A stretch of 64,000 bases of DNA, from the NCBI GenBank assembly GCA_964353865.1, contig CAYGXJ010000004.1, positions 26,063 to 90,062 of the forward strand, read 5' to 3'. Position 1 is the stretch's first letter, and each line of letters opens with the position of its first letter. Below, one piece after another: positions 22,889 through 32,114 of this stretch. The translations under genes and the position numbers were made by a program. The notes under the pieces were generated by a model. That model made no database searches. It saw only the letters and a list, made by a program, of their open reading frames with translations, and had not been told where the DNA came from. This stretch comes from RBG-16-64-43 sp964353865. GTDB taxonomy: Bacteria > Chloroflexota > Anaerolineae > Anaerolineales > RBG-16-64-43.

Positions 22889-23629
22889 TCACTTCTCTGC
22901 CGGAGGTGCCGCGACGCTGTCCTCGCGACGGAAATCGAAAAAGCGGTATCCCACACCGTGCTCGGTGAGAATGTAGAGCGGGTGGGAGGGATTCTTTTCG
23001 AGCTTCTGCCGCAGATAGTTGATGTACAGGCGCAGGTAATGCGTCTCGCCGCGGTATTCATAGCCCCACACTTTGGCCAGCAGCTGGTCGTGGGGCACCA
23101 CCCAACCCGCGTTCTGCACCAAATGATAAAGCAAGCGAAATTCGGTCGGACGCAAGCGCACCAGCTTGCCCTCGACCCACACTTCGCGCCGGTCGAAATC
23201 CAGGCGCAACCGCTCGTCGATCACCAGCGGGCCGGTTGCGCCGGGCTGCGGGCCCTCCAGCCGGCGCAACACGGCGCGGATGCGGCTGACGAGTTCGCGC
23301 GGGCTGAAAGGTTTGGTGACGTAGTCGTCGGCACCCATCTCCAGGCCGCGCACGCGTTCGTTCTCCTCGCCCTTGGCCGTGACCATGATGACCGGCACGC
23401 TGGAAAACTCACGCATCATTCCCAGCACTTCGAAGCCGTCCAGGTCGGGCAGCATCACGTCCAGCAAGACCAGGTCGGGCAGGTCGTTGCGCAGCCGCTC
23501 AAGCGCCTGGGTGCCGCTTGACGCCTCCGAAACCTGGAAGCCGTCGTGCTCCAGGTTCAGGCGGATGAAGCGAACCATGCGCGGTTCGTCATCGACCACC
23601 AGGATGCGTCGGCGCGGCGTCGCAGGCAT
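22889..23629 (-). CDS. OmpR/PhoB-family response regulator
   Basis: A 246-residue regulator: receiver with VVDDEPRM, phospho-acceptor Asp in LVLLDVMLPDLDG, and TKPFS; then a winged-helix output domain ending HGVGYRF. It is a DNA-binding two-component regulator of the KdpE/MtrA kind. No histidine kinase is linked, so it is orphan here, or it is a target of the kinase upstream. ATG 23629 is 5 nt after the preceding small gene; the frame starts at 23647 in that gene and is not used. Confidence 0.92.
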   Translation of the reverse strand: MPATPRRRILVVDDEPRMVRFIRLNLEHDGFQVSEASSGTQALERLRNDLPDLVLLDVMLPDLDGFEVLGMMREFSSVPVIMVTAKGEENERVRGLEMGADDYVTKPFSPRELVSRIRAVLRRLEGPQPGATGPLVIDERLRLDFDRREVWVEGKLVRLRPTEFRLLYHLVQNAGWVVPHDQLLAKVWGYEYRGETHYLRLYINYLRQKLEKNPSHPLYILTEHGVGYRFFDFRREDSVAAPPAEK

Positions 23630-23633
23630 CGTG

Positions 23634-23876
23634 CTACTCGCGCACAAACGTCACCAGCCGCTCCTCGGCCTCGCCCGGCAGGACCTCGATGAAGGCGACG
23701 CGGCTGGCTGCCCAAATCACGGTGGAGACGTTCTCCTGCAAGTAGGGCAGGTCCTTGCCGTCGCGTCGGCGCGGGTGATGGACGGTGAGGAAGGTGGCCG
23801 TGGCAGGCGGCATGTCGTCCATCTCCGCCATCACCGCCTCCTCGTTGACCAGATGCACCAGCACGGTGATCGACAT
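23634..23876 (-). CDS. small conserved-looking protein of unknown function
   Basis: Eighty residues, starting MSITVLVHLVNEEAVMAEMDDMP and ending LVTFVRE. It contains two beta-rich parts with a charged turn (PRRRDGKDLPYL) and no cysteines, signal peptide or membrane span. It fits exactly between the FHA gene and the response regulator with short gaps and the same strand, which supports it as real. I do not recognise the family; the fold may be a small LSM/SH3-like barrel, but this is a guess. Confidence 0.65.
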   Translation of the reverse strand: MSITVLVHLVNEEAVMAEMDDMPPATATFLTVHHPRRRDGKDLPYLQENVSTVIWAASRVAFIEVLPGEAEERLVTFVRE

Positions 23877-23890
23877 CCGCGCCTCCGGGG

Positions 23891-24397
23891 CTAGACCTTG
23901 CGGAACACCTGGACCTTGAGGCTGCCCAGGCTGATCGTATCGTTCTCGCTGAGCGGCATGGGTCTCTCGGGGGTCAAACGCGTGCCGTTGAGGAAGGTGC
24001 CGTTGGCACTCCCCAGGTCTACCACCACAAGCGAATCCCCCTCGTAGCGCAGGTGGCAGTGCAGCCGTGAGACGCCCTTCTCGTGGGCACCGTAGCGGTT
24101 GAGGTCGATATCTGGCAGGATGGCCTGGGTTGGTTCCGCCCGGCCCAGAATGTAGTCCTGCTGGCCGCGCAGCGGAATGGCAACCGTACTGCCCATCACC
24201 CGCACGGCAATCGAATCCTGGCGGGTGAGCAGGGCCGGGCCTTGAGTTGGGCGAGGCTTGGTGGTGATTTCTTCGGCCTCGTCGACGGGCAAGGAGACGG
24301 TCGGTGAGGCGGCGTCCTCATCCACCATCAACCCGCACTCGGGGCAGAAGAGCGTGCCCAAAAAGAGGGAGGCCTTGCAACGCTGGCAGGTGATCAC
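23891..24397 (-). CDS. FHA-domain protein with N-terminal zinc ribbon
   Basis: A 168-residue protein. A CQRC...CPEC pair in the first 22 residues forms a zinc ribbon, then an acidic linker, then an FHA domain from about 85: LGRAEP, the phosphothreonine-binding SRLHCHL and DLGSANGTFLNG. FHA domains bind phosphothreonine peptides, so it is a likely reader of the upstream kinase. GTG start overlapping the VWA stop as GTGA. Confidence 0.9.
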   Translation of the reverse strand: MITCQRCKASLFLGTLFCPECGLMVDEDAASPTVSLPVDEAEEITTKPRPTQGPALLTRQDSIAVRVMGSTVAIPLRGQQDYILGRAEPTQAILPDIDLNRYGAHEKGVSRLHCHLRYEGDSLVVVDLGSANGTFLNGTRLTPERPMPLSENDTISLGSLKVQVFRKV

Positions 24398-25656
24398 CGC
24401 GGCCCCTCCGCGTGCGCTTCGAGCAGCGCGCGCGTCCCATACTTGACCCGCTTCTGCCCGCGCTCGGTCAGCTTGTGATCTTGGGCCAGCGCTTCGGCCT
24501 CGGCGATCACCGACTGCGCGAGTTCTCCTTGCCCGATCTCCAGCAGCTGGGTCGCCAGGCGGTTGAGCCGCCGCGTGCCCAGTTCGGCGTCGCCCGAGCG
24601 TGCGTCGGCCAGCGCCTTTTCCTGCAAATGATACAGGTTCACGCTGCGGGCCGCGGTGAGCAACTGGCCCGAGATCGGCGCGGGCGCGGCCTCTTTGAGC
24701 ACCGGGAATGACAGCGCCAACGAGGACTTGAGGTGCAGGTTGGTCTGCGCTAGGTGCGCGCTAAAATGCATCGTGCACACCTCGAAGGAAGCCAGCGGCT
24801 CGGGGATGGTGGAAACGACGAACTGCAACAACAGCGACAGACTTGTGCCGCTGAAGAGCGATCCCAGGCGCAGCGTCGTCCCCCCGGGCAGCGGCGTGGG
24901 CGCGGGCGAGGTGCGGAAGGACGACTGTAGCATGACGCCCGGCGCAGGATCGATGGCCAACGAGATCTGGTCGGCGTAGACCAGCCCTAGTTCGCGGAAC
25001 TTCTGTTTGAGCATCCGGTTGAGGGTGGAGACGTCCTCGATGTAGACCGCTTGGCCGCCCGTCTTGGAGGCCAACGCATCCAGGAAGATGTCGTTCCACG
25101 CTTCGCCCACCCCGATGGCCGTAATCTCGATTCCTTCGAGCGCGGCTTCGTCGGCCAAGTCCATGCAAGCTTGCTCATCGCCATAGGTGCGGCCGTCGGT
25201 GATCAGAATCAGGTGGTCTATGGTTCCGCCGACCGCCCCACGGCGTACCTCTTCCATGCCGGCCCGCAGCCCCTTGAGAATCTCAGTGGCACCGCTGGTC
25301 TGGATTTCCGAGAGGCGGCTGTTGGCCGCGGTCGGAGAGAGGTGGGCATCGGAGGGGATGAGGAGTTCGGCCTTGTCGCTGAAAGTCACCAGGCCGAAAC
25401 GGTCTTGCGGGCGAAGCAGGCGAATGACTTCGACCGCCGACGAGCGGGCGGTATCCAGGCGCTCGCCGGTCATGGAGGTCGACCGGTCAAGCACCAGGCA
25501 CATGTTCAGTGGCGGGGCGGGCAACGCGTCGTCGCGCGCCGGCGGGCGGACCGCGATGTGCGTGTAGAGGACCTGCGCCTCGGTGTGCACTTGCAGCGCA
25601 GTCCGGCTGTGGTTGAGGTCGACGACGAACGGCTCGGCCGGGGCAGCGCTAGTCAT
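24394..25656 (-). CDS. von Willebrand factor A-domain protein
   Basis: A 420-residue protein with a VWA domain at about residues 45-230. The metal-ion-dependent adhesion site is complete: CLVLDRSTSMTG (DxSxS), then a threonine in TSGATEIL and LITDGRTYGD. The C-terminal part is helical and may bind partners. No signal peptide, so it should act in the cytoplasm. It is coupled by ATGA to the PP2C gene and by GTGA to the FHA gene. The PP2C-VWA-kinase-FHA grouping recurs in bacteria as a phosphosignalling unit. Confidence 0.88.
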   Translation of the reverse strand: MTSAAPAEPFVVDLNHSRTALQVHTEAQVLYTHIAVRPPARDDALPAPPLNMCLVLDRSTSMTGERLDTARSSAVEVIRLLRPQDRFGLVTFSDKAELLIPSDAHLSPTAANSRLSEIQTSGATEILKGLRAGMEEVRRGAVGGTIDHLILITDGRTYGDEQACMDLADEAALEGIEITAIGVGEAWNDIFLDALASKTGGQAVYIEDVSTLNRMLKQKFRELGLVYADQISLAIDPAPGVMLQSSFRTSPAPTPLPGGTTLRLGSLFSGTSLSLLLQFVVSTIPEPLASFEVCTMHFSAHLAQTNLHLKSSLALSFPVLKEAAPAPISGQLLTAARSVNLYHLQEKALADARSGDAELGTRRLNRLATQLLEIGQGELAQSVIAEAEALAQDHKLTERGQKRVKYGTRALLEAHAEGPR

Positions 25657-26525
25657 CGCAGGCCTGCCAGCTCCACACAAATGACGGAGATGTTGTCGGG
25701 TCCGCCGGCGGCGTTCGCGAGTTGCACCAGCGCATCGCACGCGGCTTGGGGTGTGTCGCTGTTGGCCATCGTCTCCTGGATGCGCGCATCGTCCAGCGGG
25801 CCCCACAGGCCGTCGGAGCACAACATCAGACGCGCCCCCGGCTCCCAGGGCAGGGTCAGGAACTCCGGCTCGAGTTCGTCTGTCTGCCCGATGGCGCGCA
25901 GCAAGACATTGCGCTGAGCGAAGCGGGTTGCTTCATCCGGGGTGATCTGGCCGATGTCGATCAAACGCTGCACCAGCGAGTGGTCGCGGGTGACCTGCTG
26001 GATCTGCGGCCCAACCATGTAAGCGCGGCTGTCGCCAACGTGGGCCAGGAACAGCTGGTTAGAGAACATCAGCGCCGCGGTGAGGGTCGTGCCGCTGCCC
26101 GGGAAGTGGCGCAGCACCGACTGATTGGCCGCGATCATTGCCCCTTGCAGTATCTCTTGGATGGATAACTGCTCCTCGCCGCCCGATCCGCCGAGCCAGA
26201 GTGTGGTGAAGTGGGTCAGCACGTGGCGGGCGAAAGTTTGCGCGGCCAAGCGGCTGGCGCGCTCGCCCAGCTCGTGCCCGCCCATGCCGTCGGCCACAAG
26301 GAACAGGCCGAAGTAGGGCAGGGTGCTGTCGGCCTGCTGCAGCCCGGTGAGCGCGATGAGCGAATCCTCGTTGGCGGTGCGCACACGGCCAACGTCGTGA
26401 CCGATGCCCACGTGGAATATCGGCGGTCCGCTCGAGAGCGCCGCCGTCTTCTCGGACCCGGGGGCGTCGGCGGATGGGGGTGGTGTGTCGGGAGACAAGG
26501 ATGCAGCCTCGGCTGGTTTAGACAT
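25653..26525 (-). CDS. PP2C-family Ser/Thr phosphatase
   Basis: A 290-residue metal-dependent phosphatase. After a 40-residue low-complexity tail (PDTPPPSADAPGS) come the PPM motifs: VRTANEDS, LVADGMGGHELG, GTTLTAAL, HVGDSRAYMV and GPDNISV, so the metal-binding acids are all present. It should reverse the neighbouring kinase. ATG 26525 overlaps the kinase stop by 8 nt. The 3' end is ATGA-coupled to the VWA gene. Confidence 0.93.
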   Translation of the reverse strand: MSKPAEAASLSPDTPPPSADAPGSEKTAALSSGPPIFHVGIGHDVGRVRTANEDSLIALTGLQQADSTLPYFGLFLVADGMGGHELGERASRLAAQTFARHVLTHFTTLWLGGSGGEEQLSIQEILQGAMIAANQSVLRHFPGSGTTLTAALMFSNQLFLAHVGDSRAYMVGPQIQQVTRDHSLVQRLIDIGQITPDEATRFAQRNVLLRAIGQTDELEPEFLTLPWEPGARLMLCSDGLWGPLDDARIQETMANSDTPQAACDALVQLANAAGGPDNISVICVELAGLR

Positions 26526-28428
26526 TGGCTGAGAGCGCGTAGAGCGTGTGGTCGCTCGAACCGAAAAAGACACAGGTCTCATTGGCCGCGGGAGCACCCG
26601 TGATGGGGCCGCCGCTCTTGAATTTCCATCGCAGGCGGCCGCTGGCCAACTCTAGACAGTATAGATAGCCGTCGACTGAGCCGCAATAGACAAGTCCCTT
26701 GTGAATAAGTGGCGTCCCGGTGACCTGGTCTTCCGTCTCGAAGCGCCAGCGCTCGCGGCTGCTGCGCAAGTCGGCCGCGTATATCCGCCCGTCGGCGGAG
26801 CCGAAGACCACCACGCCTTCGGCGATGGCTGGCGACGAGACAATCGAATGCCCGGTGCGGAAGCGCCAGATGACCCAGCCGGAGGTCGAATCCACGGCGT
26901 ACAAGACCCAGTCCACCGAACCGAACAGGACCATGCCGTCGGCTTCGGCCGGCGAGGAGAGAACCGCCCGTTTGGCATGAAACTGCCACTTGATCTCGCC
27001 GCGCAAGCTGAGTGCATAGACGTCGCCCGAGTCGCTGCCGAAGTAAATTCGGTCACCCACCACCAGGGCCGTCGAGCGAACCGGCGCTCCGGTGTCGCAC
27101 TTCCAAACCCGCCGGCCGGTGAGCGCCTGGACTGCATGCAGCGCTCCGTCGTCGGAGCCGATGAAGACGTGCTCGACCGCCACCCGCGGCGAGGCGCGGA
27201 TCGGGCGCTCGGTGTAATACGTCCACATCATGCGCCCGGTCTGCAGGCTGACGGCGTGCAGGCGTTGGTCTTCCGAGCCCACATAGACTGTGTCGTCGCC
27301 GACCTCCGGCCGTCCGGGGATGCCGCCCTCGGTGGGGTATTTCCACTTAAGCTCCCCATGCTCGGCGTTGAGCGCGTACAGGTTGTTATCGTAAGCGCCG
27401 ACCAGCAGCAAGTCGCGCGCCAGGAGAGGCGTGCCGCGCACTTCATCTTCGCACTCGAAAACCCATTCCACCTTGGGGGCGCCGGGCTGGTCGGCGACGC
27501 TCGAGCGACCTGGGGCCTCCACCACGGGCTGGGGGGCCGCAAACACCGCGACGGTCGTGTTGATCGATTGGGCCAGTGCCTCGCCCATCGAGTGCGCATC
27601 CGCAAAGCGCGCCTTGGGGTCGTAGGCCAAAGCCTTCTCCACCACCGCCACCACCGCGGGCGGGACCTCCGGCCGAATCTGAGGGATGGGCCGGTCGCCC
27701 CAGGTGAAGGGCGGCTCGAGGCGCGGGTCGCGCCGCGTGAGCAGGTGGTGGAGCGTGGCGCCCAGGGCGTAAACATCGGAAAGCGGACCCGCCTCGCCGC
27801 GGTATTGCTCGGGCGGTGAGTAACCTTCGGTGCCGATCATCGTGCCCTTGTGGTCGGGGGCGAAGAGCTTGGCGATCCCGAAATCCACCAGACGCAGGAT
27901 GCCGTTCTCATCGATCATGACATTGGAGGGCTTCATGTCGCGGAAGATGATCGGCGGCGTGTGATTGTGCAGGTAGTTGAGAACGTCGCACAGCTCGATA
28001 CTCCATCCGACAACCTTCTCAACCGGCAGGCCGTCCGGGGCCTGCTCCAGGATGCCCTCCAGATCCCCGCCGGTGATGAACTCCATCACCAGGAAGGAGC
28101 GCTCGCCGATGGTGAAGTAATCGTAGATGCGCGGAATGGCCGGGTGGGTGAGCGTGGCCAGCAGGTTGGCTTCACGTTCGAAGCTTGAAAGGACAGCCTC
28201 GAGCATGGCGGCATCCTGGCTCGAGTGGAGAAGCTCCTTCACCGCCACCAGGCGGGTGATGTTGGGGAAGCGCAGGTCGCGTGCCTGATAGACGGCGCTC
28301 ATCCCGCCCCGCCCGAGTTTGCGCAGCACGCTGTAGCGGCTCTCGAGCACCGTCCCCTGGCTGAGCGAGGCGGTACCGGTGCGCGCTGGCCCCAGGGGGG
28401 CGGTCATCGGATCGGTGGCCAGAGGCAA
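26518..28428 (-). CDS. Hanks-type Ser/Thr protein kinase with C-terminal PQQ-like beta-propeller
   Basis: A 636-residue protein. Residues 30-290 form the kinase: LGRGGMSAVYQA, Lys in VAVKEL, catalytic FRDMKPSNVM (RDxKxxN) and VDFGIAKLF (DFG), with a TEGYSPPEQ activation loop. The C-terminal half carries about seven propeller repeats of the PQQ/pyrrolo type (for example VYVGSEDQRLHAV, VFIGSDDGALHAV, VLFGSVDWVLYAV), probably a sensor or docking module. No membrane span separates them, unlike PknB. Start at TTG 28428 or ATG 28407; AAGGAG lies just upstream. First gene of the long operon. Confidence 0.92.
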   Translation of the reverse strand: MPLATDPMTAPLGPARTGTASLSQGTVLESRYSVLRKLGRGGMSAVYQARDLRFPNITRLVAVKELLHSSQDAAMLEAVLSSFEREANLLATLTHPAIPRIYDYFTIGERSFLVMEFITGGDLEGILEQAPDGLPVEKVVGWSIELCDVLNYLHNHTPPIIFRDMKPSNVMIDENGILRLVDFGIAKLFAPDHKGTMIGTEGYSPPEQYRGEAGPLSDVYALGATLHHLLTRRDPRLEPPFTWGDRPIPQIRPEVPPAVVAVVEKALAYDPKARFADAHSMGEALAQSINTTVAVFAAPQPVVEAPGRSSVADQPGAPKVEWVFECEDEVRGTPLLARDLLLVGAYDNNLYALNAEHGELKWKYPTEGGIPGRPEVGDDTVYVGSEDQRLHAVSLQTGRMMWTYYTERPIRASPRVAVEHVFIGSDDGALHAVQALTGRRVWKCDTGAPVRSTALVVGDRIYFGSDSGDVYALSLRGEIKWQFHAKRAVLSSPAEADGMVLFGSVDWVLYAVDSTSGWVIWRFRTGHSIVSSPAIAEGVVVFGSADGRIYAADLRSSRERWRFETEDQVTGTPLIHKGLVYCGSVDGYLYCLELASGRLRWKFKSGGPITGAPAANETCVFFGSSDHTLYALSANV

Positions 28429-28471
28429 GACTCCTTCACGCCGTGCAGCTAGAGCGCCACGGTCTTAGTTG

Positions 28472-28500
28472 ATTATAAGCACGGGCCGCACGCCCCGCAA
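28472..28500 (-). promoter_or_regulatory. promoter of the kinase/GTPase/isoprenoid operon
   Basis: Minus-strand TTGCGG (28500-28495), 17 nt, TATAAT (28477-28472). Predicted start is 45-60 nt before the kinase start codon. Between here and 28614 I see no gene. Confidence 0.6.
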
Positions 28501-28613
28501 GCCTCACCGCGGTGCGAGGCCGATCCAAGGGCGGGCGCGTCGTAGCCTGTGCATTCACCTGGCTGCAGGCACGAGGCGGGTCACCTGCGCGCGCCACGGC
28601 CGGGTGCAGGTCG

Positions 28614-31600
28614 CTATCCGCCCGGTGGAGCGGCCGAGATTTTCCACCTTCGCACCCATTCCAGGGCGCGCGTGAGCGCGGGCTTCCACTCCGTGGCCGG
28701 GACGGCGGCGGGCATGTACAACGCACCCCGGCTGTAGCGCATCCCTAAGGGAACCTCACCGGGCTCAAGGCCCTGCGGCAGGTAAATGCGCAGCACCAAA
28801 TTGCGGTTCTCCATGGACACGCTCTCGACGCCGGCCTCCAGCGCTTTCACCTTGACGCGCAGCTGGTAGAGCAAGTGCTCCACCGCCTCCGGCAGCGCAC
28901 CGAAGCGGTCCTCCATTTCCTGGGCCAGGGCGAGCACCTCGCCCTCGCGAGTCAGGTCCGCCATGCGCCGGTAGAGCCGCAGGCGAGCTTCGCGGCTGGG
29001 CACGTACTCATCGGGGATCGAGGCGTTGAGTGGCAAGTCCACGCTGACCAGGCCAGCTTCCAACCCGGGCAGCACGCCCTCACCCTGATCGCGCGCGCGA
29101 CGGACGGCCTGGGCCAGGAGGCGCGTGTAGAGGTGGAAGCCGATGGCGGCGATGTGACCGTGCTGGCGCGCGCCGAGGATCTCGCCCGCGCCGCGAATTT
29201 CCAGATCGCGCATGGCGATGCTGTACCCGGCGCCCAACTCGGTTTGTTCGGCCAGCGTCTGCAATCGCTCGTGCGCCTCCGGCGTGGGACGATGGCGGCG
29301 TTCGGTGAAGAAGTAGGCGTAGCCGCGCATGGCGCTGCGCCCGACCCGCCCGCGCAATTGGTAAAGCTGGGCCAGGCCGAAGGTGTCGGCGCGCTCGACC
29401 ACCAGCGTATTGGCCGAGGGGATATCCAGGCCCGACTCGATGATCGAGGTGCACAGCAGCACGTCCACTTTGCGGGCCAGGAAGGCGGCCATGGCTCGCT
29501 CCAACTCGTGTTCGTGCATCTGGCCGTGGGCGACAACCAACCGTGCCTCGGGAATGATCCGCTCCAGGCGCTGGCGTGCCGCGAGGATGGTCTCGACGCG
29601 ATTGTGCACGTAGAACACCTGCCCGCCGCGATCGAGCTCGCGCAAGATGGCCTTGCGCACCGCGCCCTCAGAATAGGCACCCACGCTGGTCACGACGGGC
29701 AGGCGCTCTTGGGGCGGCGTGTCGATGGTGGAGATGTCGCGCACGCCGGTGAGTGAGAGGTACAACGTGCGCGGGATGGGCGTGGCCGTGAGAGTCAGGA
29801 CGTCGACTTCAGTGCGCAGTTGCTTGAGATACTCTTTGTGAGCCACTCCGAAGCGCTGCTCTTCGTCGATGACCACCAGTCCGAGGTCTTTGAAGCGCAC
29901 GTCTCGTTGCAGCAGGCGATGCGTGCCGATGACCACGTCCACCCGGCCCTCGGCCAATTCGCCAAGCACGGCCTGCTGTTCGGCCGGCGTGCGAAAGCGC
30001 GAGAGCATTTCCACGCGGGCCGGGAAGGGTAGCAGGCGCTGGGCAAAGGTCTGCGCGTGCTGTTGGGCGAGCAGGGTGGTGGGCACGAGCACCGCCACCT
30101 GACGCCCGGACATCACGGCCTTGAAGGCCGCGCGCAGCGCGACTTCGGTTTTGCCATAGCCCACGTCGCCGCAGATCAAGCGATCCATCGGCCGCGTGGA
30201 TTCCATGTCGCGTTTGACGGCTTGGATGGCCAGAAGCTGGTCTTCGGTCTCGACGTAGGGGAACGAGGCTTCCAGCTCCTGCTGCCATGGGCTATCGGGG
30301 CCGAACGCGATTCCCTGGGCGGCTTGACGACGCGCGTACAGATCGAGCAGCTCGCGGGCGATATCTTCGACGGCATGCCGTGCCCGCTCGCGAGCCAGTC
30401 CCCATTCTGCGGTGCCGAGACGCGACAGCGTGGGTGGATGCTCGTCCGCCCCGACATAACGCGTGAGGCGGTCCACTTGATGGACCGGGACGAAAACCTG
30501 ATCGCCCCCGGCGAACTCCACCTGCAAATACTCACGCGAGGTGCTCTCCACTGTGCGGCGAACCAGGCCCGCGAATTGCCCGATGCCGTACTCGACGTGC
30601 ACAACGAAATCTTCGGGATTGAGATCGGCGTACTCGGCTTCCGGAGGCAGTGCCGCGGCCCGCGCACGGCGGCGCGGTTCAGGTCGAACCCAACCGAAGA
30701 TCTCGCCGTCGCTCAGCAGGTGCAGGGCCGTCTCATCCGCCAGACGAACCACGAACCCTTCCTGCAAGCCGCCGGTCGTCATGGTTGCCGCGCCGGGAGG
30801 CGGCAGCTCGATCACCTGCTCGTCGGCAAGCAGCGCGCGGGGAGCCTCTCCAGATCGCTCGCTCCACAATTCCGCGAGGCGGGCCGCTTGACGCGAGACG
30901 AGGATTGTGCGCGCGGAGGAATCATCCAATTCTTCGAGATGATCGAGCAGGGGTTTGATTTGCCCGCCGAAGCGAGGACCAGGCGAGAAGGCCTCGCCGA
31001 GCGGGATTTGCACGGCCGCCTCGGGATAAGAGGCCAACACGAGCGTCGCCTGCGATTCGGTCGCCTCGCGCAGGTGATCCCAGGTGAGATGCGCCAAGGG
31101 CGCGCGCGCGTTCAACCATCCGGCGGCCTCTGCCTCGGCGCGCAATTGAAGCGCCTGGGTTTCCCATTCGGCCGAGGTGTCTTCTGCTTCCTGGTAGTCG
31201 TCGAAGACCAGCAGCGCGCCGGGCGGGAGATGGTCCAGCACGCTGGCCGGCGGGTAGACCCAAGGCGCGTAGAACTCGGGGCCCGGCGCGAGGGGCGCCT
31301 CCGCGGTGTCGGCGCCCGAGTTGACGTTCGGCCAATCGCAGGGTGCCGCCTCGCGGCGCGCGCTGAGGTCGCGCTCGAGCACTTCGCGCGCAGGTGCAAC
31401 CCTCACCGTGCCGATCTTCTCGGTCGATCGTTGTGTCCCCGGGTCGAAGCGGCGCAAGGTGTCGATGTCGCCGCCGAAGAACTCGATGCGCACAGGTGAA
31501 GGTTCGGCAGGCGGCCACACGTCGAGAATGCCGCCGCGCCGGCTGAATTGCCCCGGCTCGAGCACAAACGGTTCGTGGACATAACCCACGTCAGTCCAAG

Positions 31601-32114
31601 TGCGGACCAGGCTATCGAGCGAGGCCGCCCCGCCGGGTGACAGCTGACGGCAGGCACGCAGGAAGTCCTGCCGCGGCAGGGTAGGGGTCATCCAGGCGCG
31701 GAGCGAGGCCACCACAACCAGCGGGGCGCGCGGTTCGCGCGCAGGCAAGTTGTAGTCTGCGAGAAAGGCCAGCGTGGCCAGGCGTTCGCGAATCGTGCGC
31801 GGGCCCCAGGGCAGGGGTTCGTAGAAAAGCGTTGCGGGCTCGGCGAAGTTGAGCACACGGGCGTGCGGGTTCCAGGCGGCGAGGTCGTCGCGCACAGCCA
31901 GCGCGCGCTCGTTGCGCGCAACAAGCACGAACACGGGCGCCGGCCAGTGTGCTGCCAATGCGGCCACCAGCGCCGGGCGTGCGGCGCGCAACAGCCCCAG
32001 GGCAGCCGCCCCCGCGGGTCGAGGCGAATTTGAACTCGCCGCCTGGAGGTGTGCCACCATGGCCTCGAAGGGAGCCAGCTGTTCGATGGCCGGGAGCAGC
32101 CCGCTCAGATTCAC
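28614..32114 (-). CDS. mfd: transcription-repair coupling factor
   Basis: Removes RNA polymerase stalled at lesions and recruits UvrA. The 1166-residue product has the UvrB-like N-terminal half, the RNA-polymerase-interacting CarD-like domain (HVEYGIGQFAGLV) at about residues 480-540, a RecG-like helicase core with GDVGYGKTEVALRA and DEEQRFG, and the TRCF C-terminal domain (NASIPDEYVPSREARLRLYRR). GTG 32114 is within the pth stop (GTGA) and gives a standard length; the track-long frame to 32723 merely reads through pth. Confidence 0.95.
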   Translation of the reverse strand: MNLSGLLPAIEQLAPFEAMVAHLQAASSNSPRPAGAAALGLLRAARPALVAALAAHWPAPVFVLVARNERALAVRDDLAAWNPHARVLNFAEPATLFYEPLPWGPRTIRERLATLAFLADYNLPAREPRAPLVVVASLRAWMTPTLPRQDFLRACRQLSPGGAASLDSLVRTWTDVGYVHEPFVLEPGQFSRRGGILDVWPPAEPSPVRIEFFGGDIDTLRRFDPGTQRSTEKIGTVRVAPAREVLERDLSARREAAPCDWPNVNSGADTAEAPLAPGPEFYAPWVYPPASVLDHLPPGALLVFDDYQEAEDTSAEWETQALQLRAEAEAAGWLNARAPLAHLTWDHLREATESQATLVLASYPEAAVQIPLGEAFSPGPRFGGQIKPLLDHLEELDDSSARTILVSRQAARLAELWSERSGEAPRALLADEQVIELPPPGAATMTTGGLQEGFVVRLADETALHLLSDGEIFGWVRPEPRRRARAAALPPEAEYADLNPEDFVVHVEYGIGQFAGLVRRTVESTSREYLQVEFAGGDQVFVPVHQVDRLTRYVGADEHPPTLSRLGTAEWGLARERARHAVEDIARELLDLYARRQAAQGIAFGPDSPWQQELEASFPYVETEDQLLAIQAVKRDMESTRPMDRLICGDVGYGKTEVALRAAFKAVMSGRQVAVLVPTTLLAQQHAQTFAQRLLPFPARVEMLSRFRTPAEQQAVLGELAEGRVDVVIGTHRLLQRDVRFKDLGLVVIDEEQRFGVAHKEYLKQLRTEVDVLTLTATPIPRTLYLSLTGVRDISTIDTPPQERLPVVTSVGAYSEGAVRKAILRELDRGGQVFYVHNRVETILAARQRLERIIPEARLVVAHGQMHEHELERAMAAFLARKVDVLLCTSIIESGLDIPSANTLVVERADTFGLAQLYQLRGRVGRSAMRGYAYFFTERRHRPTPEAHERLQTLAEQTELGAGYSIAMRDLEIRGAGEILGARQHGHIAAIGFHLYTRLLAQAVRRARDQGEGVLPGLEAGLVSVDLPLNASIPDEYVPSREARLRLYRRMADLTREGEVLALAQEMEDRFGALPEAVEHLLYQLRVKVKALEAGVESVSMENRNLVLRIYLPQGLEPGEVPLGMRYSRGALYMPAAVPATEWKPALTRALEWVRRWKISAAPPGG

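Noticed and set aside
30057..31499. 480-residue plus-strand frame
   Set aside because: Antisense to mfd; low-information composition.
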